A DNA stretch of 45,899 bases. Origin: Serratia oryzae. Its GTDB lineage: Bacteria > Pseudomonadota > Gammaproteobacteria > Enterobacterales > Enterobacteriaceae. The position numbers were made by a program, and so were the translations under genes. Each line of letters begins with the position of its first letter. The first letter of the stretch is position 1. Of the stretch, positions 37,631-45,899 are shown in pieces. The notes under the pieces are model-generated. The model had not been told where the DNA came from, did no database searches, and was given only the letters and a program-made list of their open reading frames with translations. The stretch lies in contig NZ_MOXD01000017.1 in the NCBI RefSeq assembly GCF_001976145.1, positions 1 through 45,899 on the forward strand, read 5' to 3'.

Positions 37631-37827
37631 TAAGCCCAGGCAGCCTGATTTCGTCACCTTCTGTAAATTCCCCGCATTCTGCCCGTAGAGCTTTGGTGTC
37701 TGTCGCCAGAGTTAGGTACACTGTCTTCAGACATTCCGGCTGTTTTATCCCCGTGGCGGTTTAAGCTGCAGCTTAAAAGCCATTGGGTATCAGCCTTGAA
37801 GCAAGATCCTCGGAGGCTGTTGTTACC

Positions 37828-39075
37828 ATGGCACAAGCCAACCTTTCTGAAGTACTGTTCAAACCTTCGTTTAAACATGCCGAAACCTCGACGCTGGTAT
37901 CGCGCGCTCATCACGTGGTGGGAGCGGATATGCACTCTGCGTTGGAGGGGGATACCGGCAACAACTGGTATCGCATGCTTAACCACCTGCTGTGGACCTG
38001 GCGCGGTATTGATCCGCTGGAAATCAGCGAAGTCTTGGCGCGAATTGCCAATTCGAACGCCGAACACAGCGACGAGCACCTGCTGGATACCGTGGTCGGT
38101 TACCGCAACGGTAACTGGATTTATGAATGGGTACGCCAGGGCATGAAATGGCAACAGCGGGCCTTGGAACAGGATGACCCGCTGTTGGGCGGGCAGTATT
38201 GGCTAAATGCTGCCAATCTCTACAGCATTGCCGGTTATCCGCATCTAAAAGGGGATGAACTGGCTGAGCAGGCGGAGGTGCTGTCCAACCGTGCGTATGA
38301 AGAAGCCGCCTTGCTGTTACCCTATCAGCTCAAGGAATTGGAATTCGCCATTGAGGGCGGCAGTGCGATCACCGGTTTCCTGCATATGCCGGAAAGCGGG
38401 CAGGCACCGTACCCAACGGTGCTGATGTGCGGCAGCCTGGATACGTTGCAGACCGATTACCACCGCCTGTTCCGCGATTATCTGGCACCGTTGGGCATTG
38501 CGATGCTGACCATCGATATGCCTTCCATTGGCTCATCCTATAAATGGAAACTGACGCAGGACTCCAGCTTCCTGCACCAGCAGGTGTTGAAGCAATTGCC
38601 CTCGGTGCCATGGATCGATCATCAACGCGTTGCTGCCTTCGGCTTTCGTTTTGGTGCCAATGTGGCAGTACGCTTGGCCTATCTCGAGGCTCACCGGTTG
38701 CGTGGCGTGGCGTGCGTGGGGGCTTTGGTGCATAGCCTGCTGTGTGAAGCCCAGTGCCAAGAGCATGTTCCCGATATGTATATGGATGTCTTGGCCAGCC
38801 GTATGGGCATGTCTAATGCTTCCGACAGCGTGCTGAAAACCGAGCTGAACCGTTATTCGCTGAAAACCCAGGGGTTGCTTGGCCGCCGTTGCCCAACGCC
38901 GATGCTGGCCGCGTACTGGGATAGCGATCCGCTCAGCCCGAAAGCCGAAGCCCAACTGATCGCCTCATCCTCGGTGGATGGCAAGCTGATCGCCATCCCC
39001 CGCTCGCCGGTATATGAAAACTTCCACAAGTCATTACTGCAGATTTGTAACTGGTTGAAAGATAAAATGCGTTAA
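37828..39075 (+). CDS. frsA: FrsA (YafA) alpha/beta-hydrolase-like protein
   Basis: A 415-residue protein orthologous to E. coli FrsA. The start [17 protein letters not shown] matches the E. coli N-terminus, so ATG 37828 was chosen over an in-frame one 45 bases upstream; GGAGG is 11 bases before it. The C-terminal half has an alpha/beta-hydrolase fold, with [17 protein letters not shown] at the nucleophile elbow, but the usual nucleophile Ser is Arg here (FRFGA). FrsA was described as a partner of the PTS protein IIA-Glc and an enzyme of pyruvate metabolism, which is debated. Confidence 0.94.
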   Translation: MAQANLSEVLFKPSFKHAETSTLVSRAHHVVGADMHSALEGDTGNNWYRMLNHLLWTWRGIDPLEISEVLARIANSNAEHSDEHLLDTVVGYRNGNWIYEWVRQGMKWQQRALEQDDPLLGGQYWLNAANLYSIAGYPHLKGDELAEQAEVLSNRAYEEAALLLPYQLKELEFAIEGGSAITGFLHMPESGQAPYPTVLMCGSLDTLQTDYHRLFRDYLAPLGIAMLTIDMPSIGSSYKWKLTQDSSFLHQQVLKQLPSVPWIDHQRVAAFGFRFGANVAVRLAYLEAHRLRGVACVGALVHSLLCEAQCQEHVPDMYMDVLASRMGMSNASDSVLKTELNRYSLKTQGLLGRRCPTPMLAAYWDSDPLSPKAEAQLIASSSVDGKLIAIPRSPVYENFHKSLLQICNWLKDKMR

Positions 39076-39139
39076 CCAGTTGCTAATTTTCAACAGTTTG
39101 CTAAAAAGGATGGTCTACCTACATTGAGGAGGTTAAAGA

Positions 39140-39541
39140 ATGACGTTACCAAGTGGCCATCCTAAGAGCCGGTTAATGAAACGCTTTGCCAGCCTGGGGC
39201 CTTATCTGCGCGAAAGCAAATGTGAGAATGACCATTTTTTCTTTGATTGTTTAGCGGTTTGCGTCAATATCAAGCCTGCGCCGGAAAAGCGTGAGTTCTG
39301 GGGATGGTGGCTTGATCTGCAGGCCGACCAATCTCGCTTTACCTACGCTTATCACTTTGGCTTGTTCAACAAAGATGGGCAATGGAAGGCTGAAAAGATT
39401 AAAGATGGTGAAGTACAGGAAAAGTTGGAAACCACACTGCGCGATTTCCATCATCGCCTGGGGGAACTGATGACCAGCCTGGAGTTGGTGCTGGAGCCTG
39501 CCGATGATTTTAATGAGAAACCGTTAAAACTTTCCGCCTAG
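39140..39541 (+). CDS. crl: Sigma factor-binding protein Crl
   Basis: A 133-residue protein that binds sigma-S and helps assemble its RNA polymerase holoenzyme, affecting stationary-phase and surface-adhesion genes. [25 protein letters not shown] and the WGWWLDLQA segment are family signatures. GAGGAGG at 39126-39132 is an excellent ribosome site seven bases before the ATG. In E. coli phoE lies between crl and proB; here there is no gene in that gap. Confidence 0.95.
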   Translation: MTLPSGHPKSRLMKRFASLGPYLRESKCENDHFFFDCLAVCVNIKPAPEKREFWGWWLDLQADQSRFTYAYHFGLFNKDGQWKAEKIKDGEVQEKLETTLRDFHHRLGELMTSLELVLEPADDFNEKPLKLSA

Positions 39542-39653
39542 ATCATTTTCATTTCATAATTGCGCTGAAATCGCGTTGTGCCTGTTGGCATAACGCGTGT
39601 CTCCTGTTACAAAGTTCTTTGCATTCCCTTCTTATTTCAATGGCAGAGATATT

Positions 39654-40757
39654 ATGAGCAGCAGCCAGACATTGGTTGTGAAATTGGGCACCAGCGTGTT
39701 GACCGGCGGATCGCTGCGTCTGAACCGTGCCCATATTGTTGAGCTGGTGCGCCAGTGCGCGCAGCAGCATGCCGCGGGCCATCGCATTGTGATTGTTACC
39801 TCCGGGGCGATTGCTGCCGGGCGTGAACACCTGGGGTACCCCGAACTGCCCGCCACTATTGCTTCCAAACAGTTATTGGCGGCGGTGGGGCAAAGCCGCC
39901 TGATCCAACTGTGGGAACAGCTATTTTCCATTTACGGCATTCATATTGGGCAGATGCTGCTGACGCGAGCCGATCTGGAAGATCGCGAACGGTTCCTCAA
40001 CGCGCGTGACACTATGAGCGCGCTGCTGGATAACCGTATCGTGCCGGTGATCAATGAAAATGACGCAGTGGCGACGGCAGAAATCAAAGTTGGCGATAAC
40101 GACAACCTTTCGGCCCTGGCGGCGATTCTGGCCGGCGCCGATAAACTGCTGCTGCTGACCGATCAGCAGGGCTTGTACACCGCCGATCCACGCAACAACC
40201 CTACGGCGGAGCTGATCCGTGAAGTGCATGGCATTGATGATGCACTGCGTGCTATTGCTGGCGACAGCGTATCTGGCCTGGGGACCGGCGGCATGGGCAC
40301 CAAGTTGCAGGCCGCCGACGTGGCTTGCCGTGCGGGTATTGATGTGATTATCGCTGCGGGCAGCAGGCCAGGCGTGGTGGCCGATGTGATCGCAGGCAAC
40401 CCAGTGGGCACCCGTTTCCACGCGCTGGAAACCCCGCTGGAGAACCGTAAACGTTGGATCTTTGGTGCACCACCTGCGGGTGAGATCACCGTAGATGACG
40501 GTGCGATAGAAGCGATGATGGCGCGCGGCAGTTCACTGTTGCCAAAAGGCATACGTGACGTTAAAGGCGATTTTTCCCGTGGTGAAGTGATCCGCATCTG
40601 CAATCTGGCGGGCCGCGATCTGGCTCATGGCGTCAGCCGCTATAACAGCGATGCGATGCGCATGATTGCCGGGCATCATTCGCAAGAAATCAACGAAATT
40701 TTGGGTTATGAATATGGCCCGGTGGCAGTCCACCGCGACGATATGATTGTCAGCTAA
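39654..40757 (+). CDS. proB: Glutamate 5-kinase
   Basis: A 367-residue enzyme of proline synthesis that phosphorylates glutamate. The amino-acid kinase domain ([18 protein letters not shown], then [22 protein letters not shown]) is followed by a C-terminal PUA domain from about residue 275. The start ATG 39654 matches the family N-terminus; the frame stays open 57 bases further upstream. It is feedback-inhibited by proline in enterobacteria. The proA gene starts nine bases after its stop. Confidence 0.96.
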   Translation: MSSSQTLVVKLGTSVLTGGSLRLNRAHIVELVRQCAQQHAAGHRIVIVTSGAIAAGREHLGYPELPATIASKQLLAAVGQSRLIQLWEQLFSIYGIHIGQMLLTRADLEDRERFLNARDTMSALLDNRIVPVINENDAVATAEIKVGDNDNLSALAAILAGADKLLLLTDQQGLYTADPRNNPTAELIREVHGIDDALRAIAGDSVSGLGTGGMGTKLQAADVACRAGIDVIIAAGSRPGVVADVIAGNPVGTRFHALETPLENRKRWIFGAPPAGEITVDDGAIEAMMARGSSLLPKGIRDVKGDFSRGEVIRICNLAGRDLAHGVSRYNSDAMRMIAGHHSQEINEILGYEYGPVAVHRDDMIVS

Positions 40758-40766
40758 GGAGTAAGC

Positions 40767-42020
40767 ATGCTTGAGCAGATGGGGAAGGCCGCGAAGCAGG
40801 CTTCCTGGCAACTGGCGGTGCTGAGCACGGCAAAGAAAAACCAGGTGCTGGCGGTAATGGCCGATCGGTTAGAAGCCAACAGCGAAGTGATTCTGCAGGC
40901 CAACGAGCGGGATATGGCACAAGCGCGTGAGGCGGGGATGAGTGAGGCCCTGTTGGATCGCCTGTTGCTGACGCCTGCCCGCCTGGCCGCGATCGCTAAC
41001 GATGTGCGTCAGGTATGCCGCCTTAGCGATCCGGTGGGCCGGGTGTTGGACGGCAACCTGTTGGACAGCGGCCTGAAGCTGGAACGCCGCCGCGTGCCGC
41101 TCGGTGTGATCGGCGTGATCTATGAAGCGCGCCCCAATGTGACTATCGACGTTGCCAGTCTGTGCCTGAAAACCGGCAATGCGGTGATTTTGCGCGGTGG
41201 CAAAGAGACGCACCATACCAATCAGGCAACGGTGAAAGTGATCCAGCAAGCGCTCGAACAATGTGGCCTGCCAGCCGCAGCGGTGCAGGCGATCGAAAGC
41301 CCGGATCGCGAACTGGTAAACGAGTTGCTGCGTATGGATCGTTATGTCGACATGCTGATCCCGCGTGGCGGTGCCGGTTTACATAAACTGTGCCGCGAGC
41401 AGTCAACGATTCCGGTGATCACCGGTGGCATTGGCGTGTGCCATATCTACGTTGATGACTGCGTCGATTATGACAAAGCGCTGACGGTGATTGAAAACGC
41501 CAAGATCCAGCGGCCAAGCGCCTGTAACTCGTTAGAAACGTTGTTAGTAAACCGCACTATTGCCAACAGTTTCTTGCCTGCGCTGAGTGCGCGCATGGCG
41601 GCCGTTGGGGTGACTTTGCACGCCAGCGATAACGCTATGCCTTTGCTGCATGAAGGCCCTGCACGGGCAGTTGCGGTAGAAGCGAAAGACTACGACGATG
41701 AATGGCTGTCGCTGGATATGAATGTGACGCTGGTAGACGATATCGATCAGGCGATCGAACATATCCGCACCCACGGCACCAGTCATTCGGATGCGATTCT
41801 GACGCGTTCGCTGAGTAACGCCGAATATTTTGTGCGCGCGGTGGATTCTGCGGCCGTGTACGTCAACGCCAGCACCCGTTTTACCGACGGCGGACAGTTT
41901 GGTCTAGGGGCCGAGGTCGCGGTGAGCACCCAGAAGCTGCACGCTCGCGGCCCGATGGGGTTGGATGCGCTCACCACCTATAAATGGATTGGTTACGGCG
42001 ACGATCTGGTTCGCAGTTAA
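40767..42020 (+). CDS. proA: Gamma-glutamyl phosphate reductase
   Basis: A 417-residue NADPH-dependent reductase in proline synthesis, acting on the product of ProB. The aldehyde dehydrogenase-like fold includes the cysteine motif [13 protein letters not shown] and the C-terminal [26 protein letters not shown] lies just upstream of the ATG. It forms a two-gene operon with proB, as in E. coli. Confidence 0.97.
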   Translation: MLEQMGKAAKQASWQLAVLSTAKKNQVLAVMADRLEANSEVILQANERDMAQAREAGMSEALLDRLLLTPARLAAIANDVRQVCRLSDPVGRVLDGNLLDSGLKLERRRVPLGVIGVIYEARPNVTIDVASLCLKTGNAVILRGGKETHHTNQATVKVIQQALEQCGLPAAAVQAIESPDRELVNELLRMDRYVDMLIPRGGAGLHKLCREQSTIPVITGGIGVCHIYVDDCVDYDKALTVIENAKIQRPSACNSLETLLVNRTIANSFLPALSARMAAVGVTLHASDNAMPLLHEGPARAVAVEAKDYDDEWLSLDMNVTLVDDIDQAIEHIRTHGTSHSDAILTRSLSNAEYFVRAVDSAAVYVNASTRFTDGGQFGLGAEVAVSTQKLHARGPMGLDALTTYKWIGYGDDLVRS

Positions 42021-42141
42021 TGCTGTTGCTGGGGTAGAAAGGGGGGACGCTGTGCCCCTGGAACCGCTGGCAATCGGCGTTGCATTTAAGCCACAGTAAG
42101 CATAGGGTTGATGTGAAATGCAGCAGATGAGCAGCGGCCTA

Positions 42142-42168
42142 TTGACTCATCCCGTGCTTTTGCATAAT
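42142..42168 (+). promoter_or_regulatory. Promoter of the tRNA-Thr gene
   Basis: TTGACT (42142-42147) and CATAAT (42163-42168) are 15 bases apart, about 43 bp before the mature tRNA. Shifting the -10 by one gives ATAATT at spacing 16. Either is a plausible sigma-70 promoter. Confidence 0.5.
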
Positions 42169-42211
42169 TTGTTCAGCGTATTCCGGCATGCATCTGTATG
42201 CCCGGCCCAAA

Positions 42212-42287
42212 GCCGATATAGCTCAGTTGGTAGAGCAGCGCATTCGTAATGCGAAGGTCGTAGGTTCGACTCCTATTATCGGCACCA
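42212..42287 (+). tRNA. thrW: tRNA-Thr (anticodon CGU)
   Basis: A complete 76-nt cloverleaf with encoded CCA. The acceptor stem GCCGATA pairs with TATCGGC, the discriminator is A, and the T arm contains TTCGACT. The anticodon CGT lies at 42245-42247 in loop TTCGTAA. Position after proA and sequence match E. coli thrW as I recall it. In E. coli this gene is the insertion site of the CP4-6 prophage; here an integrase gene follows 154 bp downstream, so the 3' half is the likely attachment site. Confidence 0.96.
42262..42287 (+). other. Probable attachment site (attL) in the 3' end of thrW
   Basis: P4-type integrases usually recombine in the T-arm and acceptor 3' half of tRNA genes. The tRNA stays intact because the element carries an identical 3' end. 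The second copy is not visible in the window, so the extent given is approximate. Confidence 0.5.
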
Positions 42288-42401
42288 CTAACCCCTCCAA
42301 AGCATTCCAAGAAAATCCATTTTGCGTTGATTTTATTGGTTTTCATGATTTTCATTGTCCAATGCGGTCTACACTAACCCATTGCAATCTGGCGCGTTAA
42401 C

Positions 42402-42438
42402 GGGTACAAAATCGGGTATCCAGGTTTGATGGCGGGTA
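42402..42438 (+). repeat. Three GGGTA repeats before the integrase gene
   Basis: GGGTA occurs at 42402, 42414 and 42434 (GGGTAC, GGGTAT, GGGTAC) immediately upstream of the int start. Similar short repeats occur ahead of other tRNA-associated integrase genes and may be integrase arm-type or autoregulation sites. This is inference. Confidence 0.45.
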
Positions 42439-42441
42439 CCA

Positions 42442-43620
42442 ATGAAACTCAACGCGCGACAGGTAGAAACGGCGAAGCCTAGTGACAAAGATTATAAGCT
42501 ACCAGATGGTAACGGGCTGTTCCTGCTGGTGAAAAGCAACGGAGCCAAGTATTGGCGTTATCGTTACACGTTTGCTGGCAAGGAAAAGCTACTCGCTATA
42601 GGTGTTTACCCTGCGGTATCTTTGGCCACCGCCAGATTAAAGCGCGATGAGGCACGGCAGAACGTTGCCGCCGGTGTAGATCCTGTTAAAGCTAAAAACT
42701 ACGGTGTCGCTGCATTAGCCGCAAAGTCTATAACCTTTCGTGAAATGGCGGAAGAATGGCACGCGTTTAAATCGCCACGCTGGAGTACTGGTTATGCTGC
42801 CGACATTTTGGAAGCCTTCAAAAAAGATATTTATCCCGCGGTGGGTGCCTTGGCAGTGATCGACATTGAGCCTGTGATGATGCTAAAAGCGCTGCGCAAA
42901 ATAGAGGCACGCGGCGCAACTGAGAAAGCAGCAAAAACCCGGCGTTGGTGTGGGGAAGTATTCCGGTATGCGGTTGCGACCGGGCGGGCAAAGTACAACC
43001 CGGTTAGCGAACTCAATAGCGCAATGGAAGGCCACGAGGGAGAATCCTTTCCGTTCCTGACTGCGGCGGAAATACCCGATTTTTTGACTGCGGTAGAGAA
43101 CTACGGCGGTAGCTCTTTACCAAAGTTAGGCGTTCAAATAATGATGCTTGGGGGGTTACGCACACATGAGTTGCGCCACTCTCAGTGGGAGTGGGTCGAT
43201 TTTGATAACAGGTTGTGGGAGTTCCCCGCAACTGTAATGAAGATGGACCGGCCACACCTTGTGCCGTTGTCGGACCAGCTAATTATTTTATTACGGGATT
43301 TGCAGAAATTGACAGGCCGTTTTGCGAATATGTTTCCGGGGAGAAACGATCCGTCAAGCGTGATGAGCGCAGGAACTATTAATAGAATGATCCACGCTAT
43401 CGGCTATAAAGATAGGGTAGTAGGGCATGGTTTTCGGCACACGTTCAGCACTATTTTAAACGATGAGGGTTTTAACTCCGATTGGGTGGAGTTACAGATC
43501 GCTCATGTAGATAAAAATAGAATTCGCGGGACGTATAACCATGCCCTCTATTTGGAAGGGCGTAGGAATATGGTACAGTGGTATGCGGACTATATTGATG
43601 GGTTGAGGCTAATTTGGTGA
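42442..43620 (+). CDS. int: P4-type tyrosine integrase
   Basis: A 392-residue site-specific recombinase. The N-terminal arm-binding domain is the DUF4102 type (KLPDGNGLFLLVKSNGAKYWRYRY and GVYPAVSLATAR). Catalytic residues are R240 (GGLRTHELR), H329 and R332 (HGFRH), H355 (AHVDKN) and nucleophile Y365 (GTYNHALY). All are present, so the enzyme looks functional. It points away from the tRNA, as usual for this family. The next gene starts inside its stop codon (GTGA). Confidence 0.95.
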   Translation: MKLNARQVETAKPSDKDYKLPDGNGLFLLVKSNGAKYWRYRYTFAGKEKLLAIGVYPAVSLATARLKRDEARQNVAAGVDPVKAKNYGVAALAAKSITFREMAEEWHAFKSPRWSTGYAADILEAFKKDIYPAVGALAVIDIEPVMMLKALRKIEARGATEKAAKTRRWCGEVFRYAVATGRAKYNPVSELNSAMEGHEGESFPFLTAAEIPDFLTAVENYGGSSLPKLGVQIMMLGGLRTHELRHSQWEWVDFDNRLWEFPATVMKMDRPHLVPLSDQLIILLRDLQKLTGRFANMFPGRNDPSSVMSAGTINRMIHAIGYKDRVVGHGFRHTFSTILNDEGFNSDWVELQIAHVDKNRIRGTYNHALYLEGRRNMVQWYADYIDGLRLIW

Positions 43621-44084
43621 GTAACTACAGCATTTGGATATCTGGTGTAGCTTTGGTCATTTCGGCATTTAGCTTTATTAACGCCTGGCTAGCCCGTAAG
43701 CAATCTAAAAATGATGCTTTCATAAAACTAAAATTAAATGTACTAAAAGAGCTACGCGAGATGGATATTGCATATGCAGCTATGCTTCGTGAAATTAATG
43801 AATTAATAAAAGAAATTAAAACTAATGCAAAAGTGGCTACAGCTGCAAAGGAATTGCTAGACGGGCTTGAGAGTAACGCTGATTTCTATAGACAATGCCA
43901 AAGTGATACTCGAGACCACATTGCTAAAGTATTTGATGATAGAGGTAAATTGACGGAAAAGAATTTACATGAATATTCGGTTATTCTGGCATCTGAACTG
44001 GCTCGTTTAAACAAGAATAGCCAAATCATGCAGGAAAACTTTAAGACTATGCGAGATAAATTTGCGAGCCTTCCAAAGGTTTAA
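43617..44084 (+). CDS. Small membrane-anchored coiled-coil protein of unknown function
   Basis: A 155-residue protein I do not recognise. One N-terminal membrane helix (about 4-24) is followed by a basic stop-transfer segment (ARKQSKND) and a long, highly charged helical region, probably coiled coil. GTG at 43617 is preferred: GAGG lies eight bases upstream and the start overlaps the integrase stop. Base composition is AT-rich compared with the core genes, consistent with transfer. Cotranslation with int is unusual for cargo and suggests the two belong together. Confidence 0.65.
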   Translation: MSNYSIWISGVALVISAFSFINAWLARKQSKNDAFIKLKLNVLKELREMDIAYAAMLREINELIKEIKTNAKVATAAKELLDGLESNADFYRQCQSDTRDHIAKVFDDRGKLTEKNLHEYSVILASELARLNKNSQIMQENFKTMRDKFASLPKV

Positions 44085-44143
44085 TTAGAAGACTCAGGAT
44101 AGCTGCCATCTGTTGCCCAGCCCGCAACGACCTGAATTGATCA

Positions 44144-44776
44144 TCAACATTTTGGCCACTTTGCATTGGTCTGTCGCTTCCTGTATTTGGTTTGTGCAAA
44201 CTCCACTGATTTCAGGCTCCGTTCAGGAAACAATGTACATAGCTGTGCTATTGGTAGCGAGTGATTTTGAGCAAGCAGAAGCAATTCATCTTCGCTCCAT
44301 TTGCGGTAGTTTTTATTACCCTGATAGATTATGCCTAGTCTTGCTGCTTTTAATATTACCGAATGGTTGGATCTGCCTGATAACCTGGCTACAACTTTCT
44401 TCCCCTCGGACGGATAATATCTCCTGAGAATCTTAAGTTCACGTTGCTGCCAAAATGGTTCGGGTCTGGTTAAGCCCAATTTTCTGGCTTTAATAACAAC
44501 AGACACAGCCGACCTAGCGGGGAGCATTGCGCATATTTCGTCAACCTCCAGGTCTGTCCCATAGGTTGCACGTAGAATATCCGTCTCCCCGTCAGACCAA
44601 TCAGGTGTTTTCTGCGGAGCGTATCCCAGTTTCTGGGCTATGGCCCGAACCGCATTTGCCGATCGACCCAGGCTCTCACCAATATCGGCACAAGACATCT
44701 TACTGTAGTGTTTTTCGACATACTCCAACTCTTGGAGAGTCCAGGGCGAACCATGGTTTCTTTTCGTCGTCTTCAT
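44144..44776 (-). CDS. Protein with four SANT/Myb-like helix-turn-helix repeats
   Basis: A 210-residue protein built of four similar units of about 45 residues. Each begins with a Trp near an acidic helix (SPWTLQELEYV, PDWSDGETDIL, PFWQQRELKIL, RKWSEDELLLL) and ends with a recognition-helix-like segment (AVRAIAQKLG, AVSVVIKARKLG, SVILKAARLG, SVEFAQTKYR). This resembles Myb/SANT or GcrA-type DNA-binding repeats, so it is probably a DNA-binding protein. I do not recognise a named family. It converges on the coiled-coil protein gene. Its function in the island is unknown. Confidence 0.7.
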   Translation of the reverse strand: MKTTKRNHGSPWTLQELEYVEKHYSKMSCADIGESLGRSANAVRAIAQKLGYAPQKTPDWSDGETDILRATYGTDLEVDEICAMLPARSAVSVVIKARKLGLTRPEPFWQQRELKILRRYYPSEGKKVVARLSGRSNHSVILKAARLGIIYQGNKNYRKWSEDELLLLAQNHSLPIAQLCTLFPERSLKSVEFAQTKYRKRQTNAKWPKC

Positions 44777-44875
44777 TTCAGTTGTCCAAAGTACGTCTGA
44801 TACTCAGCATTACAGCCACGCCCGGTGTTCTCCGGTTGCAGCGGCGGGAAGCGAAGGTTTTTAGGGCGTAAAAGC

Positions 44876-44905
44876 AAAAAACCCGACCAGTTGGCCGGGT
44901 TTTTT
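44876..44905 (-). terminator. Bidirectional terminator after the immunity gene
   Basis: AAAAAACCC (44876-44884) pairs with GGGTTTTTT (44897-44905); the stem continues inward with one mismatch. It is symmetrical, with T tracts on both strands, and lies just after the stop of the immunity-like gene. Confidence 0.85.
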
Positions 44906-44908
44906 ATC

Positions 44909-45262
44909 TTAACTTTGTTGTTGATAGCGTTCATCTTGTTGAATAAGTGGCTCTATTTCTTCTTCCCATACACGCTTTTGGTATAACTGCCCTTCGCTTG
45001 TTTCCTTTCGAGCTGCTAAGCATTCCCTAATAACCTTAATAGCTGTATTGAACTCAGACTCATTCAACTCATTGAAATTTATCTGGTCAAGAACCTGCAT
45101 TTCCATGATTTTTTCATGTATTACAGGATAATTATCCTGTAATACTTCATCAAGTAACGCCTCCAATACATCGGATGCTTGACGATTTAGCACTACGCTT
45201 AAATTTCGCTCACCATGGTTATTATTTAAAGCTCTATAACCAATACCAAAATAAGCTCCCAT
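44909..45262 (-). CDS. Probable CdiI-type immunity protein
   Basis: A 117-residue, acidic, mainly helical protein with no signal peptide. It begins three bases after the stop of the CdiA-like gene, and its ribosome site (AGGTGAG) lies in the last codons of that gene, so the two are cotranslated. Small acidic proteins in this position neutralise the toxin tip of CdiA. Immunity sequences are highly variable, so position rather than similarity supports the call. Confidence 0.68.
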   Translation of the reverse strand: MGAYFGIGYRALNNNHGERNLSVVLNRQASDVLEALLDEVLQDNYPVIHEKIMEMQVLDQINFNELNESEFNTAIKVIRECLAARKETSEGQLYQKRVWEEEIEPLIQQDERYQQQS

Positions 45263-45265
45263 GAC

Positions 45266-45898
45266 TCACCTCATAATAATGATTTTATCTTGTTGCTCTT
45301 TAGGCAATGTCTTTATGAAATCCATAAAGATAGCTTGGTTTTTTTGAGTCAGTATGCTGAAGTCTACAGGGACTAAATCTGCTTTCTTCAGGTGTTGTAA
45401 GATCTGATCCTGCCCATGAGGTATATCTCCTGGTGATTTCGATGTTGTCATATTCTTTTCATAAAACTTATTGATCCCATCAATTTCTTTTTGAGATAAG
45501 TTTTTAGTTGTATACATTAAGTCTACTGTTTTTCCTGCATACGGCCCGCTTGTAATAATGAAATCAGCATTCTTATCAGTCGAAGATGTCGTTATCCTCT
45601 CTAGTTTACCCAAAGCGGTCTCCAACCTTGCAGCCGCCGCCGCTTCTGCAGGATTATACTTCCCATTACCCAGTAAGTCTGGCGTATTCAGGCGGTCATG
45701 GCCTTCCAGAGGCGTTGAGTTTATTTTTACTTCATAAATCCCATCTGCGTTCTTAACAAGTGAACTTGCTGCCCCTGAAGCCGAACCTTTATTGTTGAGC
45801 GCAACATCCTTCCCGAACTGCTTCGTCAGTGCACCTGATGCGACTACAGCACTCACACCACCCGCGATGTACATTGAACCCACATAGGCTCCTGCTCT
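45266..45898 (-). CDS. CdiA-like contact-dependent toxin, C-terminal end (5' end outside window)
   Basis: About 210 residues are visible and the frame is open to the window edge, so the apparent internal start is not real. The N-terminal visible part (GAYVGSMYIAGGVSAVVASG, Ala/Gly-rich) resembles the region before the toxin in large two-partner secreted proteins. The rest (NPAEAAAAARLETALGKLER, SGPYAGKTVDLMYT, INKFYEKNM) looks like a variable toxin domain, possibly a nuclease. I cannot see the VENN motif in the visible part. The tightly linked small acidic gene downstream supports a toxin-immunity pair. Target specificity is unknown. Confidence 0.68.
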   Translation of the reverse strand, partial: RAGAYVGSMYIAGGVSAVVASGALTKQFGKDVALNNKGSASGAASSLVKNADGIYEVKINSTPLEGHDRLNTPDLLGNGKYNPAEAAAAARLETALGKLERITTSSTDKNADFIITSGPYAGKTVDLMYTTKNLSQKEIDGINKFYEKNMTTSKSPGDIPHGQDQILQHLKKADLVPVDFSILTQKNQAIFMDFIKTLPKEQQDKIIIMR

Positions 45899-45899
45899 C

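Noticed and set aside
44113..44427. 104-codon open frame opposite the SANT-repeat gene
   Set aside because: It is antisense to a frame with four clear internal repeats, so the minus-strand gene is preferred.
44527..44871. 114-codon open frame on the plus strand opposite the SANT-repeat gene
   Set aside because: Mostly antisense to the same gene, with no ribosome site and no recognisable domain.

Overview
The window is chromosomal DNA of a Serratia-like member of the Enterobacterales. Most proteins are collinear with Escherichia coli genes (fadE, gmhA, yafJ, yafK, dinB, pepD, gpt, frsA, crl, proB, proA, thrW). The additions fit Yersiniaceae: a complete Na+-translocating NQR operon, a full methionine salvage set, and a large type I secreted adhesin locus. 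Carrying melibiose genes argues for a melibiose-positive Serratia rather than typical S. marcescens; this is inference. No rRNA, CRISPR array or intact insertion sequence was seen.

Layout. (1) 1-10687: the 3' end of a giant Ig-repeat adhesin with a seven-loop FG-GAP region and short RTX-like tail, a periplasmic OmpA-domain protein, and a type I secretion operon (LapB-type ABC exporter, HlyD-type adaptor, TolC-like channel with a long repeat-containing extension). (2) 10754-14632: yafV and a methionine aminotransferase, divergent from mtnBCD across a MetJ-like operator. (3) 14693-19004: a melibiose module (melR, melA, melB plus a SemiSWEET gene) lying between the two halves of the salvage pathway. 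(4) 19001-21357: divergent mtnA and mtnK with four tandem met boxes. (5) 21410-26288: fadE with a FadR site, gmhA, yafJ and yafK. (6) 26289-33955: a complex intergenic region (candidate small RNA, ArcA-like box), then nqrABCDEF, apbE and nqrM. (7) 33956-42020: a structured terminator region, dinB under a LexA box, pepD, gpt, frsA, crl, proB and proA. (8) 42212-45899: tRNA-Thr(CGU), a P4-type integrase and the start of an AT-richer island carrying a small membrane protein, a protein with four SANT/Myb-like repeats, and the 3' end of a CdiA-like toxin gene with its probable immunity gene.

How it works together. The adhesin, its exporter and the OmpA-domain protein probably form one surface-adhesion system. 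yafV, the aminotransferase and mtnABCDK together cover methylthioribose recycling to methionine, and both divergent promoters carry MetJ-like boxes. NqrM and ApbE are maturation factors for NQR and sit directly behind its structural genes. The tRNA gene is the likely integration site of the island; its far end lies outside the window.

The least explained parts are the island cargo, the candidate RNA before nqrA, and the folded 180-base element between nqrM and dinB. All calls come from reading sequence and family knowledge; no database search was run.
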